Origin: Luteimonas cucumeris
GTDB lineage: Bacteria > Pseudomonadota > Gammaproteobacteria > Xanthomonadales > Xanthomonadaceae
NCBI RefSeq assembly: GCF_007830035.1
Contig: NZ_VLKN01000001.1
Location: forward strand, 310,001-374,000
DNA length: 64,000 nt
Reading direction: 5' to 3'
Shown: in pieces, positions 43,412 through 54,999 of the stretch
How the letters are laid out: every line of letters starts with the position of its first letter
How positions within the stretch are numbered: position 1 is the first letter of the stretch
Position numbers and translations under genes: made by a program
The notes under the pieces: generated by a model
Databases searched by the model: none
The model's input: the letters and a program-made list of their open reading frames with translations, nothing else
What the model was told of the DNA's origin: nothing

Positions 43412-43659
43412 TCGTCCCATGCGTTGCAGTGCGGAGCTTGCTCCGCTGGCGGGCTTGTTGTCGCAACAATCGTCTTCCCGAGCGCTTTGGCTCACTTGCC
43501 GGCATGCAAACCACGCCTCTTCTCCGCGACGGGAAATGAAGGAAGCCCGCGCAGCTCCGCTTTCGAAAAACGCGGGCCGAAAATGCGCGTGATTCGCGTT
43601 TCGTCATCGCCTGCGCGACGGCGCTAGAGTCGGCGCATTCCTGTCAACGGAGCGCGACC

Positions 43660-44136
43660 ATGAAGGGCGACGCCAAGGTCATCGAGCATCTCAACAAGGC
43701 GCTCTACAACGAACTGATCGCGATCAACCAGTACTTCCTGCACGCCAAGATGCTGAAGAACTGGGGACTGAAGGAACTCGCCGAGCACGAGTACCACGAG
43801 TCGATCGACGAGATGAAGCACGCCGACAAACTCGCCGAACGCATCCTGTTCCTCGACGGCCTGCCCAACTTCCAGTCACTGGGCAAGCTGCGCATCGGCG
43901 AGAACCCGCGCGAACTGCTGGAATGCGACTTGGCGCTGGAGCTGGAGGCCCTGCCGACGCTCAAGGACGGCATCGTGCATTGCGAGCAGGTTGGCGACTA
44001 TGTCAGCCGCAAGCTGCTTGCCGACATCCTCGAATCCGAGGAGGAACACATCGACTGGCTGGAGACGCAGCTGGCGTTGATCGCACGCATCGGCGAGCAG
44101 AATTACCTGCAGACCAAGATCGAAGACGGCGAGTAG
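43660..44136 (+). CDS. bfr: Bacterioferritin
   Basis: The 158-residue subunit assembles into a 24-mer that oxidises and stores iron. The di-iron ferroxidase ligands Glu18 ([10 protein letters not shown]), Glu51 and His54 (DEMKHAD), Glu94 and the C-terminal EEEHIDW pair are present. The heme-ligand Met52 is also present, which marks heme-binding bacterioferritin. The ATG is preceded by GGAGCG. It is functionally paired with bfd. Confidence 0.96.
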   Translation: MKGDAKVIEHLNKALYNELIAINQYFLHAKMLKNWGLKELAEHEYHESIDEMKHADKLAERILFLDGLPNFQSLGKLRIGENPRELLECDLALELEALPTLKDGIVHCEQVGDYVSRKLLADILESEEEHIDWLETQLALIARIGEQNYLQTKIEDGE

Positions 44137-44195
44137 TCGGGCTACTGCAACTGGAATTTCAGTTGCGAGGTTCTGCCGGAACCCGCGAAGGCCAG

Positions 44196-44225
44196 GAGCA
44201 GATCCCGCGCTGCGCTCGGAATGAC
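44196..44225. repeat. Half copy of the REP-like repeat
   Basis: This single arm (CAGATCCC ... GGAATGAC) matches the right arm of 18303-18332; no partner arm is seen. Confidence 0.55.
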
Positions 44226-44297
44226 AGATAAGTGTTGTTCGCGCGACGAAGCGCTGTCGCCGCGTCGCCGCTCCCGTTGTCCTTCCTGCTGCCGCCG

Positions 44298-46628
<2,331 letters not shown>

Positions 46629-46630
46629 GG

Positions 46631-48577
46631 CTACAGCACCGCGCTGTGGAAGTCGAACTCGAGGTCGCCGCCGGCGCGCTGCACCAGGTTGCCCTGGATG
46701 AAGTCGATGCCGCTCATCCACAGGTAGGCGGCCGCCTGCGGATCCTCGATCTGGTGGCCGATCACCAGCAGGCCCTGGCGGTGCGCGCGGTCGATCACGC
46801 CGCGCATCTCGTCGCGCAGCGTCGGACTGGCCTGCGCGTTGGCGTAACGCGCGGACAGCCGCAGATAGCCCAGCGGCAGTTGCGCCAACAGCGCTTCGGC
46901 CTCGTCGCCGCATTCGTACTGGCTCAGGCAGAACTGCACACCGGCGCGGATCATGCGCTGGCAGAACTGCTGCAGCGTGACGGTGTGGATCAACGCATCG
47001 TCCAGGCGCACATCGATCACCAGCGCGCGCCCGGGCAGGCCATGCACTTCGAGCGCGCCGAGCAGCCAGTCGGCGTAATCGTCGCGCGACAGCGAGCGCG
47101 GCGACTGCGGCACGAACAGGCGCAGCGGACGCTGGTCGTGGTAGCGGCCCTGCAGCGTGTCGAGCACGCGCTCCAGCACCCAGTGGTCGATCTCGGCCAG
47201 CAGCGCGTTGTTGTCCAGCGCCGGCAGGAACTGCGCCGCGACGCGCAGCTGGCCATCGCTGCCGCGCAGGCGCAGCAGCGTCTGGTACTGCGGTTCGTCG
47301 CCGCCGGCGACCGCGACGATCGGCTGGTACGCCAGCTCGAAGCGGTTCTCGGCCAGCGCGTCGCGGACCTGATCGGCCGCCGATTGCGCCTGCTCGGGCG
47401 CGGCCGGCGCGGGCGCGACGTAGTCCGCGATGCCGGTCGGCGCCACGCGCGCCGCGCGCAGTGCGCGCTCGGCGGCGTCCAGCGCGGCGCCGGCGTCGGC
47501 GAAGCCCGGATCGAGCGCGACCAGGCCAATGCTGGCGCGCAGGCGCACCGCATCGTGGCCTTCGCCGAAGGTCTGCTGCGCCAGGCCATCGCGCAACGCC
47601 TGCGCGAACACGGCCGCCGCCGCGCCCGGCAGCGTCGGCGCCAGGATCACGAATGCATGGTCGTTGAGGCGCGCCACCGGGTGCTGTTCCGACAAACCGC
47701 GCAGCCGCTGTCCGGCGTCGATCATCAGCGCCTCGTAGGCGGCATAGCCGAGCCGCTCGCGCAGCCGTTCGGCACCGGCGACCTCGACGAACATCAAGGC
47801 GCCGCGCGGCGCCTCGGCGTGCAGCGTGTTGCCGAGCAGGGCGACCAGGTCGCCGCGCTCGACCAGGCCGGTGAACGGATTGGCCTGCGGCGGCCGCACC
47901 CGGTTCTGCGCCTGCCGGCGCGCGCGCTGCACGCGGCTCATTACCGCCGCCACCAGGTGGCGCGGGCGGATCGGCTTGCTGAGGAAATCGTCGGCACCGC
48001 CGGCCAGCACCTCGTACTGGCGTTCCGGATCCGGATCGCCGGTCAGGAATACCACCGGCGTGTGCATCAGTTGTTCGTGCGCGCGGATCCGGTTGGTCAG
48101 CGCCATGCCGTCGAGGCCGGGCATGTGCAGGTCCATCAGCACCAGGTCAGGGCGGAAGGATTGCATCGCTGCGATCAGGCCGGTGGGCTGGTCGACGGTC
48201 AGGGTCTGCATGCCGGTGCCGGCCAGCACGCTTTCGGCGAAGGCCGCCTGGCTGGGATCGTCCTCGACGATCAGCACACGGAACGGATTGGCCGGGTCGA
48301 CGGCCACGACAGCCTGCATTTCGGCCGGTGATGGCACCGCCGGCGCTTCTAGTGATTCAACGGGCTGCGCCGCCTCGACCACGGTTTCGGTCAGGTCGAC
48401 GGCGACCGCCGGCGGCGCATCCCCAACCCAGCGTCGCCAGTAATGCGGTGGCGGCGTTTCAGTACGGCGCGGATGGCGGATCGGCGGCATGGCGTCCACG
48501 GCGGCGAGGGCGACAGCGGCCGCCTCGTCTCCCCCGGTTTTGGGGCGCTCGCGTATCTTCGGTCCGGTGCTGGACAT
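46631..48577 (-). CDS. REC-GGDEF-EAL protein with degenerate GGDEF and EAL motifs
   Basis: The 648-residue protein has a Pro/Ala-rich N-terminus, a receiver domain (VLIVEDDPSQA, phospho-Asp in LVLMDLHMPG, SKPI), then a GGDEF-like and an EAL-like domain. The GGDEF signature reads RLNDHAFVIL and the EAL signature reads YQTLLRLRG. The usual DDFG loop reads QYECGDEAEALL. Both enzyme sites therefore look inactive, suggesting a c-di-GMP sensor or interaction module of the FimX type, though c-di-GMP binding is not certain either. The ATG at 48577 has AGGGGA upstream. It is the first of two co-translated genes. Confidence 0.85.
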   Translation of the reverse strand: MSSTGPKIRERPKTGGDEAAAVALAAVDAMPPIRHPRRTETPPPHYWRRWVGDAPPAVAVDLTETVVEAAQPVESLEAPAVPSPAEMQAVVAVDPANPFRVLIVEDDPSQAAFAESVLAGTGMQTLTVDQPTGLIAAMQSFRPDLVLMDLHMPGLDGMALTNRIRAHEQLMHTPVVFLTGDPDPERQYEVLAGGADDFLSKPIRPRHLVAAVMSRVQRARRQAQNRVRPPQANPFTGLVERGDLVALLGNTLHAEAPRGALMFVEVAGAERLRERLGYAAYEALMIDAGQRLRGLSEQHPVARLNDHAFVILAPTLPGAAAAVFAQALRDGLAQQTFGEGHDAVRLRASIGLVALDPGFADAGAALDAAERALRAARVAPTGIADYVAPAPAAPEQAQSAADQVRDALAENRFELAYQPIVAVAGGDEPQYQTLLRLRGSDGQLRVAAQFLPALDNNALLAEIDHWVLERVLDTLQGRYHDQRPLRLFVPQSPRSLSRDDYADWLLGALEVHGLPGRALVIDVRLDDALIHTVTLQQFCQRMIRAGVQFCLSQYECGDEAEALLAQLPLGYLRLSARYANAQASPTLRDEMRGVIDRAHRQGLLVIGHQIEDPQAAAYLWMSGIDFIQGNLVQRAGGDLEFDFHSAVL

Positions 48578-48675
48578 GGGTTCCCCTGCGAATCCGCGTT
48601 GCCGCCCCAAACGGCAACGCGGATGTCCGGTTAACGCAGCCATGGCCGCGCAAAGGACAGGCTAAGACAAAACGG

Positions 48676-49257
48676 TCAACCCGGTAGCGTCTTCGGCGCG
48701 CGGCGGAACAACTTGCGCCACAACCACCAGATGGTGAAAGCGAACAACGAGGTCAACCCGACCACGATCGCCAACGCGATCCATGGGTGCGACAACGCCA
48801 GCGCAAGGCCGCCGATCACCGCCGCATCCTCGGTCACCGAGGCGGTCCAGTTGCTGACCGGCTCCGGCGACGTGTTCAGCAGCGCGCGCGAACCCGACTT
48901 CAACAGATGACTGGTCAACGCCACGCCGGCGCCGGTGGCCAGCATCCCGGCACTCAGCTGCCCGTCGGGCGACAACGCGGCTGCGGCCAGGAAGGCGCCG
49001 GCCGGCACCCGCAACAGAGTGTGCAGCAGATCCCAGACCGAATCGACGCCGGGAATCTTGTCGGCGAAGAATTCTGCGACGGCCAGCACACCCGACACGC
49101 CCAGCACCCACGGCGACTGCGTGGCCTGCAATGCCTGCGGCAGTTCCAGCCAGCCGAAGAAACCGGCCAGGCCGATGCCGAACACGGTCAGGTAGACGCG
49201 GATGCCGGCCAGCCAGGCCAGCAATACGCCGATCGCGAACAGGTGGGCTTCCGACAT
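48676..49257 (-). CDS. DUF4126-family membrane protein
   Basis: The 193-residue protein has about five membrane helices, starting MSEAHLFAIGVLLAWLAGIR. The segments RVYLTVFGIGLAGFFGW, FADKIPGVDSVWDLLHT and GAGVALTSHLLKSGSRALLN are typical of DUF4126. No function is known. It precedes the sensor-kinase unit on the same strand with a 98-bp gap and is divergent from the bactofilin group. Confidence 0.75.
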   Translation of the reverse strand: MSEAHLFAIGVLLAWLAGIRVYLTVFGIGLAGFFGWLELPQALQATQSPWVLGVSGVLAVAEFFADKIPGVDSVWDLLHTLLRVPAGAFLAAAALSPDGQLSAGMLATGAGVALTSHLLKSGSRALLNTSPEPVSNWTASVTEDAAVIGGLALALSHPWIALAIVVGLTSLFAFTIWWLWRKLFRRAPKTLPG

Positions 49258-49363
49258 GGCCGTGTCCCGGTGCCGCGGCCGCCGCGGCCGCACGGCACGA
49301 GTATAGGCAACCGTGCAGGACCTCGAACGTACAATCAGCGGCCACCCGCCATCGAGCCTTCGC

Positions 49364-50068
49364 ATGAGCGCTCCGACACCCGACCCCCGTTTCGTGATCG
49401 TTCCCGCGCGCCGCCATCCATGGCGCTGGGCCGCCGTGGTCGCGGCGTTGTGGCTGATTTCGCTGGCGCTGGTGTGGTGGCTGGTGCCGCGCGCGCCTGC
49501 GCCGGCCACCGGCGCGGCAACGGCGCCGGCACCGGTCAGCGCCGCGCAGTCGAAGCAGCAGCTGGCGACCCTGCAGATGTCCGACCGCATCAGCCGCCAG
49601 GCCAATCGCGAACTGCAGCAGACCCTGGCCGAGCGCGAGGAGGAGATCGCCGGCCTGCGCGCCGATGTCGCCTTCTACGAGCGCCTGGTCGGCGCGACCG
49701 GCCAGCGCAAGGGCCTGAGCGTGCACGAGATCCAGATGCGCCGCGACAACGACGGCAGCTGGCGCTACACCGCCACCCTCACCCAGAACATCAACCGCGG
49801 CGCTGTCAGTAAAGGTGACCTGACTCTCAGCGTGGAAGGCACCCGCGATGGCAAACTGGTGCGGCTGGATTGGGGGCAATTGCTGCAGAAACCGCAGGCA
49901 CCGCCGCAGCGCTTCGAGTTCCGCTACTTCCAGCGGCTCGAGGGCAGCGTGCTGTTGCCGGAGGGCTTCGTGCCCGGGCGGGTGATCGCCAAGGTCCAGC
50001 CCGACGGTGGCGGCAGCACTGAACAGGCGTTCGCCTGGGAGGCCGCCACCGCGACATCCGCTCAGTAG
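49364..50068 (+). CDS. Hypothetical membrane-anchored protein next to bactofilin
   Basis: The 234-residue protein has a cytoplasmic N-terminus, one membrane helix (WAAVVAALWLISLALVWWLV), an Ala/Pro stretch and a coiled coil (SRQANRELQQTLAEREEEIAG). A beta-rich periplasmic C-terminal domain follows (WRYTATLTQNIN, FEFRYFQRLEGSVLLPEGF). Anchored coiled-coil proteins of this type commonly precede bactofilin in xanthomonads, as far as I recall. It may link the bactofilin filament to the periplasm. It begins at 49364 and ends 19 bp before the bactofilin gene. Confidence 0.75.
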   Translation: MSAPTPDPRFVIVPARRHPWRWAAVVAALWLISLALVWWLVPRAPAPATGAATAPAPVSAAQSKQQLATLQMSDRISRQANRELQQTLAEREEEIAGLRADVAFYERLVGATGQRKGLSVHEIQMRRDNDGSWRYTATLTQNINRGAVSKGDLTLSVEGTRDGKLVRLDWGQLLQKPQAPPQRFEFRYFQRLEGSVLLPEGFVPGRVIAKVQPDGGGSTEQAFAWEAATATSAQ

Positions 50069-50087
50069 CGAGGGGGGTTCCAGACTC

Positions 50088-50537
50088 ATGTTCGACCGCG
50101 ACAAAGAACGCATCAAGCGCGCCCAGCGCACCGGCCAGGTCGACACGCTGATCGGCGACAAGGTCGTGATCCGTGGCGACATCAGCTTCAGCGGCGGCCT
50201 GTACCTGCAAGGTCGCGTGCACGGTTCGATCAGCGCCCAGGACCCGGGTGCGATCCTGACCGTGGCCGACAACGGTTATGTCGAAGGCGAAGTCCGCGCG
50301 CCGGTGGTGGTCATCAACGGCGAACTGCGTGGCGATGTCCACGCCAGCGAGCGGGTCGAACTGGCCGGCAATGCACGCGTGCAGGGCAACATCCATTACA
50401 AGGTGGTCGAGATGGCCGCCGGCGCGGCGATCAGCGGCCGCCTGCTGCACCTCGAAACCCCCGTCGCGCTGCCCGCGCCGGAAGCCGGCGAAGCCCTGCC
50501 CGAGCGCGCGCTGTTGCTCAATACGGCCACCGCGTAG
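50088..50537 (+). CDS. Bactofilin (polymer-forming cytoskeletal protein)
   Basis: The 149-residue protein has the bactofilin core of about 100 residues forming a right-handed beta-helix: [20 protein letters not shown], then repeated G-x-V/I turns ([37 protein letters not shown]). A hydrophobic/acidic tail follows. Bactofilins polymerise without nucleotide and place cell-wall or pilus factors in rod-shaped bacteria. A GGGG-rich site precedes the ATG at 50088. It lies between the anchored protein and erpA. Confidence 0.92.
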   Translation: MFDRDKERIKRAQRTGQVDTLIGDKVVIRGDISFSGGLYLQGRVHGSISAQDPGAILTVADNGYVEGEVRAPVVVINGELRGDVHASERVELAGNARVQGNIHYKVVEMAAGAAISGRLLHLETPVALPAPEAGEALPERALLLNTATA

Positions 50538-50602
50538 GCCTCTCAGCGACATCAAGGCCGCGCGGGATTGAATTCCCGCCCTGGCCGCCTCATCTTGTCG
50601 GC

Positions 50603-50977
50603 ATGAACGTCTCCGCCAGCACCGCCGCGCCCAACTACCAGCAGCTCGATGCCCCGCTGCTGTTCACCCAGGCCGCCGCGGCCAAGGTGCGCGAACTGGT
50701 GCAGGAAGAAGGCAACGAGGCGCTGAAGCTGCGTGTCTACATCCAGGGCGGCGGCTGCTCGGGTTTCCAGTACGGCTTCGAGTTCGACGAGCAGCAGGCC
50801 GACGACGACCTGGCCATCGCCACCGACGGCGTCACGCTGCTGGTCGATCCGCTCAGCCTGCAATACCTGATGGGCGCGCAGGTCGACTACAGCGAGAGCC
50901 TGCATGGCGCGCAGTTCGTGATCCGCAATCCGAACGCCAAGACCACCTGCGGCTGCGGCAGCAGCTTTACCGTCTGA
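50603..50977 (+). CDS. erpA: Iron-sulfur cluster insertion protein ErpA
   Basis: The 124-residue A-type carrier passes Fe-S clusters to apoproteins, e.g. in isoprenoid synthesis. The three cluster cysteines are visible: one in [10 protein letters not shown] and two in TTCGCGSSF. The N-terminal extension and [19 protein letters not shown] are ErpA-like rather than IscA-like. It starts 65 bp after bactofilin, with no visible isc partner. Confidence 0.94.
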   Translation: MNVSASTAAPNYQQLDAPLLFTQAAAAKVRELVQEEGNEALKLRVYIQGGGCSGFQYGFEFDEQQADDDLAIATDGVTLLVDPLSLQYLMGAQVDYSESLHGAQFVIRNPNAKTTCGCGSSFTV

Positions 50978-51967
50978 CGTCCTGGCCCCTGCCGCCTGCA
51001 GAGGGCAGAGGATTGGCGAGGGTGTGAGTGCGGGTAGCACGTCGTTTCCGATAGGCCAAGGCCGCGCGCCTGACGCGACACAGGCATCGCGAAAACACGC
51101 TCTTCTGCTTTGAAGCCGTCATTCCCGCGAAGGCGGATCCAGCGACTTTGTTTTGCTGGTCATCCCGGCGTAAGCCGGGATCCAGCGACTTTGCTCTTGC
51201 TGTTGGGAGTTGCGACGCGTTTGCCGACCTTGCAGGTCGGGTTGACCAGCCTACGGCTGTTGTAAAGCGCTTCCGCCCGCTTCCGCGTGCGGGTCACTTT
51301 CTCTTGAAGGGGCCAAGAGAAAGTAACCAAAGAGAAGGCCCTTCCCCGACAGATCAATCCGGCGATTTGGGTAGTAGCACGCGATTTTCCGACTCGCCAT
51401 CCCTGGCTCGGTCGGAAAACGGCGGCCATCCATGGCCGCCGCCCTTCGGGTCTATGGGGTGGCTCGGATCGCTGCTAGTTCGTGCCAAGGTCAACAGCCA
51501 ACAGCCGCAGCTAAAGCAACGCGATCGGCAGAGTGCGGATGGCGACCAAACGCAGCAATCAAATTTCAAGCGAGAACAAGAACTCCGGCAACGATGAAAG
51601 CAACCCCGAACCAGCACTCATCAAGTGCGACGTCTGCCAAGCCGGCTTCGGGCCCTTTCTTTGGTTACTTTCTTTGGGCCAGCAAAGAAAGTGACCCGCA
51701 CGCGGTAGCGGGCGGAAAGGCCGACCCGCAAGGGTCGGGAACTTGCGTCGTCCCGGCCAACCATGCCGCACTTGCCCCGCAGCTCTTCGCTGCCAACTTG
51801 CGTCGTCCTTCGACAAGCTCAGGATGAGCGAGGTGTTGCGTTGCAGCGGGGCGGAGAATCCGACCCGCGAGGGTTGGGAACTTGCGTCGTCCTTCGACAA
51901 GCTCAGGATGAGCGACGTGCCGTTACACTGCACGCCCCGCGCACCGCGTGTTCCAGAAGCGACGCCC
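50978..51967. other. Repeat-filled gene-free stretch between erpA and nudC
   Basis: Apart from the duplicated unit at 51159-51744, the stretch holds GGATCCAGCGACTTTG fragments (51136, 51180) and two direct copies of a ~40-bp segment containing GACAAGCTCAGGATGAGCGA (51797-51826 and 51888-51918). Open frames here read the repeats and are rejected as genes. Confidence 0.7.
51159..51744. repeat. Duplicated palindromic intergenic unit, copy A (MITE-like)
   Basis: A ~590-bp unit repeated at 54149-54728. Its core has ~70-bp inverted ends: 51270-51348 (CCGCCCGCTTCCGCGTGCGG start) and 51650-51719 (ending GGGCGGAAA). A central palindrome lies at 51421-51440 (GGCGGCCAT / ATGGCCGCC). It encodes no credible protein. 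Such units produce recurrent spurious ORFs in xanthomonad genomes. No transposase is nearby and no target duplication is visible. Confidence 0.8.
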
Positions 51968-52900
51968 GTGACGGTTTCAAACCCTTTCCTGGACGGCACT
52001 CCGACGCCAGCGCCCGGTTTCGCCTTCTCCGATCCCGGCCTCGATCGCGCCGACCACCTGCGCGACGATCCGCAGGCCCTCGCCGCGCTTTGGCGGAACG
52101 GCAAGGTGCTGCTGGTCGACAACGAGGGCAATACCGCCGTGGATGCGCAACGCGGGTTGCTGGCCTTCGACGGTACGAGCCTGGTCGACAGCGCCGAACA
52201 CGGGATCTTCCTTGGCCTGCGCGACGAGCAGGCCTGGTTCGCGCTGCCGACCGAGACCAGCGGCTTCGAGCCTTCGGCGCGACTGGACCTGCGCAGCGCC
52301 GCCGCGCTCTGGTCGGCCTATGAGGCCAGCGTCTTCGCGCAGGCGCGCGCGGTGCTGCACTGGCGCTCGCGCCATCGTCATTGCGGCGTCTGCGGCGGCG
52401 CGCTGGTGTTCATGCGCGGCGGCTGGCAGGGACGCTGCATCGTCTGCAATGCCGAACACTATCCACGCACCGATCCGGCCGTGATCGTCGCGATCAGCGA
52501 CGGCCAGCGCCTGCTGCTCGGACGCCAGGCCTCGTGGCCGTCGCGGCGTTATTCGACGCTGGCCGGCTTCGTCGAGCCGGGCGAATCGCTGGAGCAGACC
52601 GTGGTGCGCGAAGTGCTGGAGGAAAGCGGCGTGCGCATCCGCAGCAGCCGTTACCTGGCCTCGCAACCGTGGCCGTTCCCCGGCTCGCTGATGCTCGGCT
52701 TCATCGCCGACGCCGAACCGGACGAGCCGCGCGCCAGCGACGAACTCGAGGACGTGCGCTGGTTCACCCACGCCGAAATCGGCGCGGCGATGTCCGATGC
52801 CCCGACCGACGACGGCCTGCTGCTGTCGCCATCGATCTCGATCTCGCGCTGGCTGATCGAACACTGGCACGCGCATGTCGCCGCCACGCGGCCGCGCTAG
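51968..52900 (+). CDS. nudC: NADH pyrophosphatase / NAD-cap hydrolase (Nudix)
   Basis: The 310-residue enzyme cleaves NADH and NAD-capped RNA. It has the four-Cys zinc ribbon (CGVCGGA and CIVCN), the Nudix box GFVEPGESLEQTVVREVLEE, and the NudC-specific SQPWPFPGSLMLGF after it. The only reasonable start is the GTG at 51968; upstream frame is repeat sequence. Length is longer than E. coli (257) because of an N-terminal NUDIX-like domain typical of the longer NudC class. ampE follows by 9 bp. Confidence 0.95.
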   Translation: MTVSNPFLDGTPTPAPGFAFSDPGLDRADHLRDDPQALAALWRNGKVLLVDNEGNTAVDAQRGLLAFDGTSLVDSAEHGIFLGLRDEQAWFALPTETSGFEPSARLDLRSAAALWSAYEASVFAQARAVLHWRSRHRHCGVCGGALVFMRGGWQGRCIVCNAEHYPRTDPAVIVAISDGQRLLLGRQASWPSRRYSTLAGFVEPGESLEQTVVREVLEESGVRIRSSRYLASQPWPFPGSLMLGFIADAEPDEPRASDELEDVRWFTHAEIGAAMSDAPTDDGLLLSPSISISRWLIEHWHAHVAATRPR

Positions 52901-52909
52901 AATCGGGCC

Positions 52910-53821
52910 ATGTCCACGACCCTCATCGCCGTCGTCATCGCGCTGCTGCTCGGCCACACCGCGCAGTCGCTGGCCGCCTCGGTGCGCCATTACGGATGGT
53001 GGAGCAACTGGCTGCGCTGGATCGGTTCGCGCTTCGACGACAACGGCGTCTGGCGCGGCCGTTACGGCATCGTCATCGCACTGCTGCCGCCGGTGGTCAC
53101 CGTCGGCCTGTTCCAGCTGGCGCTGCACGAACCGATCCTCGGCCTGGCCGGCCTGCTGCTCGGCATCGCCGTGCTGTTCTACACCTGGGGTCCGCGCGAC
53201 CTGGACCTGGATGTCGATGCGATCGTCGACGCACAGGACCCGGTGGCGCGCCGCGATGCCGCCGCGCGCCTATGGCCGCACGGACAATCGCCGTCGCTGG
53301 ATGGCCCCAGCCTGGTCGACGCGGTGTTCCGCAACGGCCTGCGGCGCTGGTTCGGCGTGCTGTTCTGGTTCCTGCTGCTGGGCGCTTGCGGCGCGTTGCT
53401 GTACCGGCTGGTAGCGCTGTCCGCTGAAGGCGACGACGCGCACCTGCTGCCCGGCGAGAACGCCATCGGCGCACGCGCGCTGCTGACACTGCTCGACTGG
53501 CCCGCCGCACAGCTGATGACGCTGTCGATGGCGCTGGTCGGCAACTTCGACACCGTGCTGGGCGCCTGGAAGGACGGCGGCGGCGCCTCGCTGCGCCTCG
53601 ATACCGGCTTCCTCGGCGCCGTTGCACGCGCCAGCGTGCGCAGCGAGCTGGCCGACGAGGCCCAGGACTACGCCGAGTCCGGCGTATCGACGCCCTCGGC
53701 AATGGTGGCCTCGCTGGGCGAACTGCCGGAACTGCGCGACGCGATGAGCCTGGTGTGGCGCATCCTGCTGCTGTGGCTGGCGGTGATCGCGTTGTTCGTG
53801 ATCGCCGGGTGGGTGGCCTGA
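52910..53821 (+). CDS. ampE: AmpE-family inner-membrane protein
   Basis: The 303-residue protein has about four to five membrane helices and the conserved core FYTWGPRDLDLDVDAIVDA. AmpE is known as a modulator linked to beta-lactamase regulation beside ampD; here ampD is not adjacent. It follows nudC by 9 bp and may share its transcript. The start MSTTLIAVVIALLLGHTAQS is usual for the family. Confidence 0.85.
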   Translation: MSTTLIAVVIALLLGHTAQSLAASVRHYGWWSNWLRWIGSRFDDNGVWRGRYGIVIALLPPVVTVGLFQLALHEPILGLAGLLLGIAVLFYTWGPRDLDLDVDAIVDAQDPVARRDAAARLWPHGQSPSLDGPSLVDAVFRNGLRRWFGVLFWFLLLGACGALLYRLVALSAEGDDAHLLPGENAIGARALLTLLDWPAAQLMTLSMALVGNFDTVLGAWKDGGGASLRLDTGFLGAVARASVRSELADEAQDYAESGVSTPSAMVASLGELPELRDAMSLVWRILLLWLAVIALFVIAGWVA

Positions 53822-53905
53822 TCCAGCGATTGCTGCGATCCGTGCCGCGCATGCGGCGTTGCTGGGCAGCGTGATGTATCGCGTAGTGCGGCTACCCAAA
53901 CTTCC

Positions 53906-53960
53906 GTAGCGTGCGCTGCGCGCACGATCGGACCTCCATCGTGCGCACAGCGCACGCTAC
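53906..53960. repeat. Short palindrome GTAGCGTGCGCTGCGCGC... copy 1
   Basis: The 22-bp arms 53906-53927 and 53939-53960 are inverted with one mismatch and an 11-bp loop. The same arms occur at 57506-57527 and 57592-57613. Confidence 0.8.
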
Positions 53961-54148
53961 TGCTGTAGAGCGAACTCGCTCCGTGCCGTCGCTGTTGCTG
54001 CTGCACTCCTCTCCCCGCGAGCGTGGAGAGGATGCCCGCAGGGCAGGTGAGGGGCGCGAGCGCAGCGAGCGTGCTGTTGCTCTTTAGCTGTTGCTTCGGG
54101 CCGTCATCCCGCGAAGACGGGAACCCAGCGACTTTGCTGCTTCAGTTC

Positions 54149-54728
54149 GTCATCCCGGCGTAAGCCGGGATCCAGCGACTCTGCACTTGCTGTCGGAGTT
54201 GCGACGCGTTTGCCGACCTTCCGGTCGGTTATTCCGCCCGCTTCCGCGTGCGGGTCACTTTCTCTTGAAGGGGCCAAGAGAAAGTAACCAAAGAGAAGGC
54301 CCTTCCCCGACAGATCAATCCGGCGATTTGGGTAGTAGCACGCGATTTTCCGACTCGCCATCCCTGGCTCGGTCGGAAAACGGCGCACATCCCTGTGCGC
54401 CGCCCTTCGGGTCTATGGAGTGGCTCGGATCGCTGGTAGTTCGTGCCAAGATCAAAAGCCAAAAGCCAAAAGCCAAAAGCCAAAAGCCGCAGCTAAAGCC
54501 AAAGCAATCGGCAGACTGCGAAGGACAACCAAACGCATCAATCAAATTTCAGGCGAGAACAAGAACCCCGGCAACGATGAAAGCAGCCTCGATCAGCACC
54601 CATCGAGTGCAACGCCTGCCAAGCCGGCTTCGGGCCCTTTCTTTGGTTACTTTCTTTGGGCCAACAAAGAAAGTGACCCGCACGCGGTAGCGGGCGGAAA
54701 GGCCGACCCGCAGGGTCGGGAACTTGCG
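54149..54728. repeat. Duplicated palindromic intergenic unit, copy B
   Basis: Near-copy of 51159-51744. The inverted ends are at 54232-54309 and 54632-54701. The central palindrome at 54382-54401 reads GGCGCACA-TCCC-TGTGCGCC, different in both arms from copy A yet still complementary. Confidence 0.8.
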
Positions 54729-54772
54729 TTGTTGCCGCCAATCGCTCTTACGCTCTTTCCGCACCAGCAGAG

Positions 54773-54999
54773 CTTCCGCCCGCTGCGCGTGCGGGTCACT
54801 TTCTCTTGATGGGGCCAAGAGAAAGTAACCAAAGAGAAGGCCCTTCCCCGATCAGAGCTAACGTTGCAGCTTGTAGTCCTCGGAGATTTTCCGACTCGCC
54901 CTCCTGGCTCGGTCGGAAAACGGCGGCCATCCATGGCCGCCGCCCTTCGGGTTTATGGAGTGGCTCGGATCGCTGGTAGCTAGAGCCAACAGCCAATAG
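54773..54999. repeat. Duplicated palindromic intergenic unit, half copy C
   Basis: Only the left half is present: inverted end at 54773-54850 and the palindrome at 54922-54941 identical to copy A. The right inverted end is missing. It stops 8 bp from the end of the MFS-acyltransferase gene. Confidence 0.75.

Noticed and set aside
51148-51827. Several 60-150-codon frames, e.g. with FFGYFLWASKESDPHA-like sequence
   Set aside because: They translate the duplicated palindromic units, occur in both orientations and several frames, and lack ribosome-binding sites.
51159-54999. Insertion sequence with transposase
   Set aside because: No transposase frame or remnant is present; the units are non-coding and only MITE-like.
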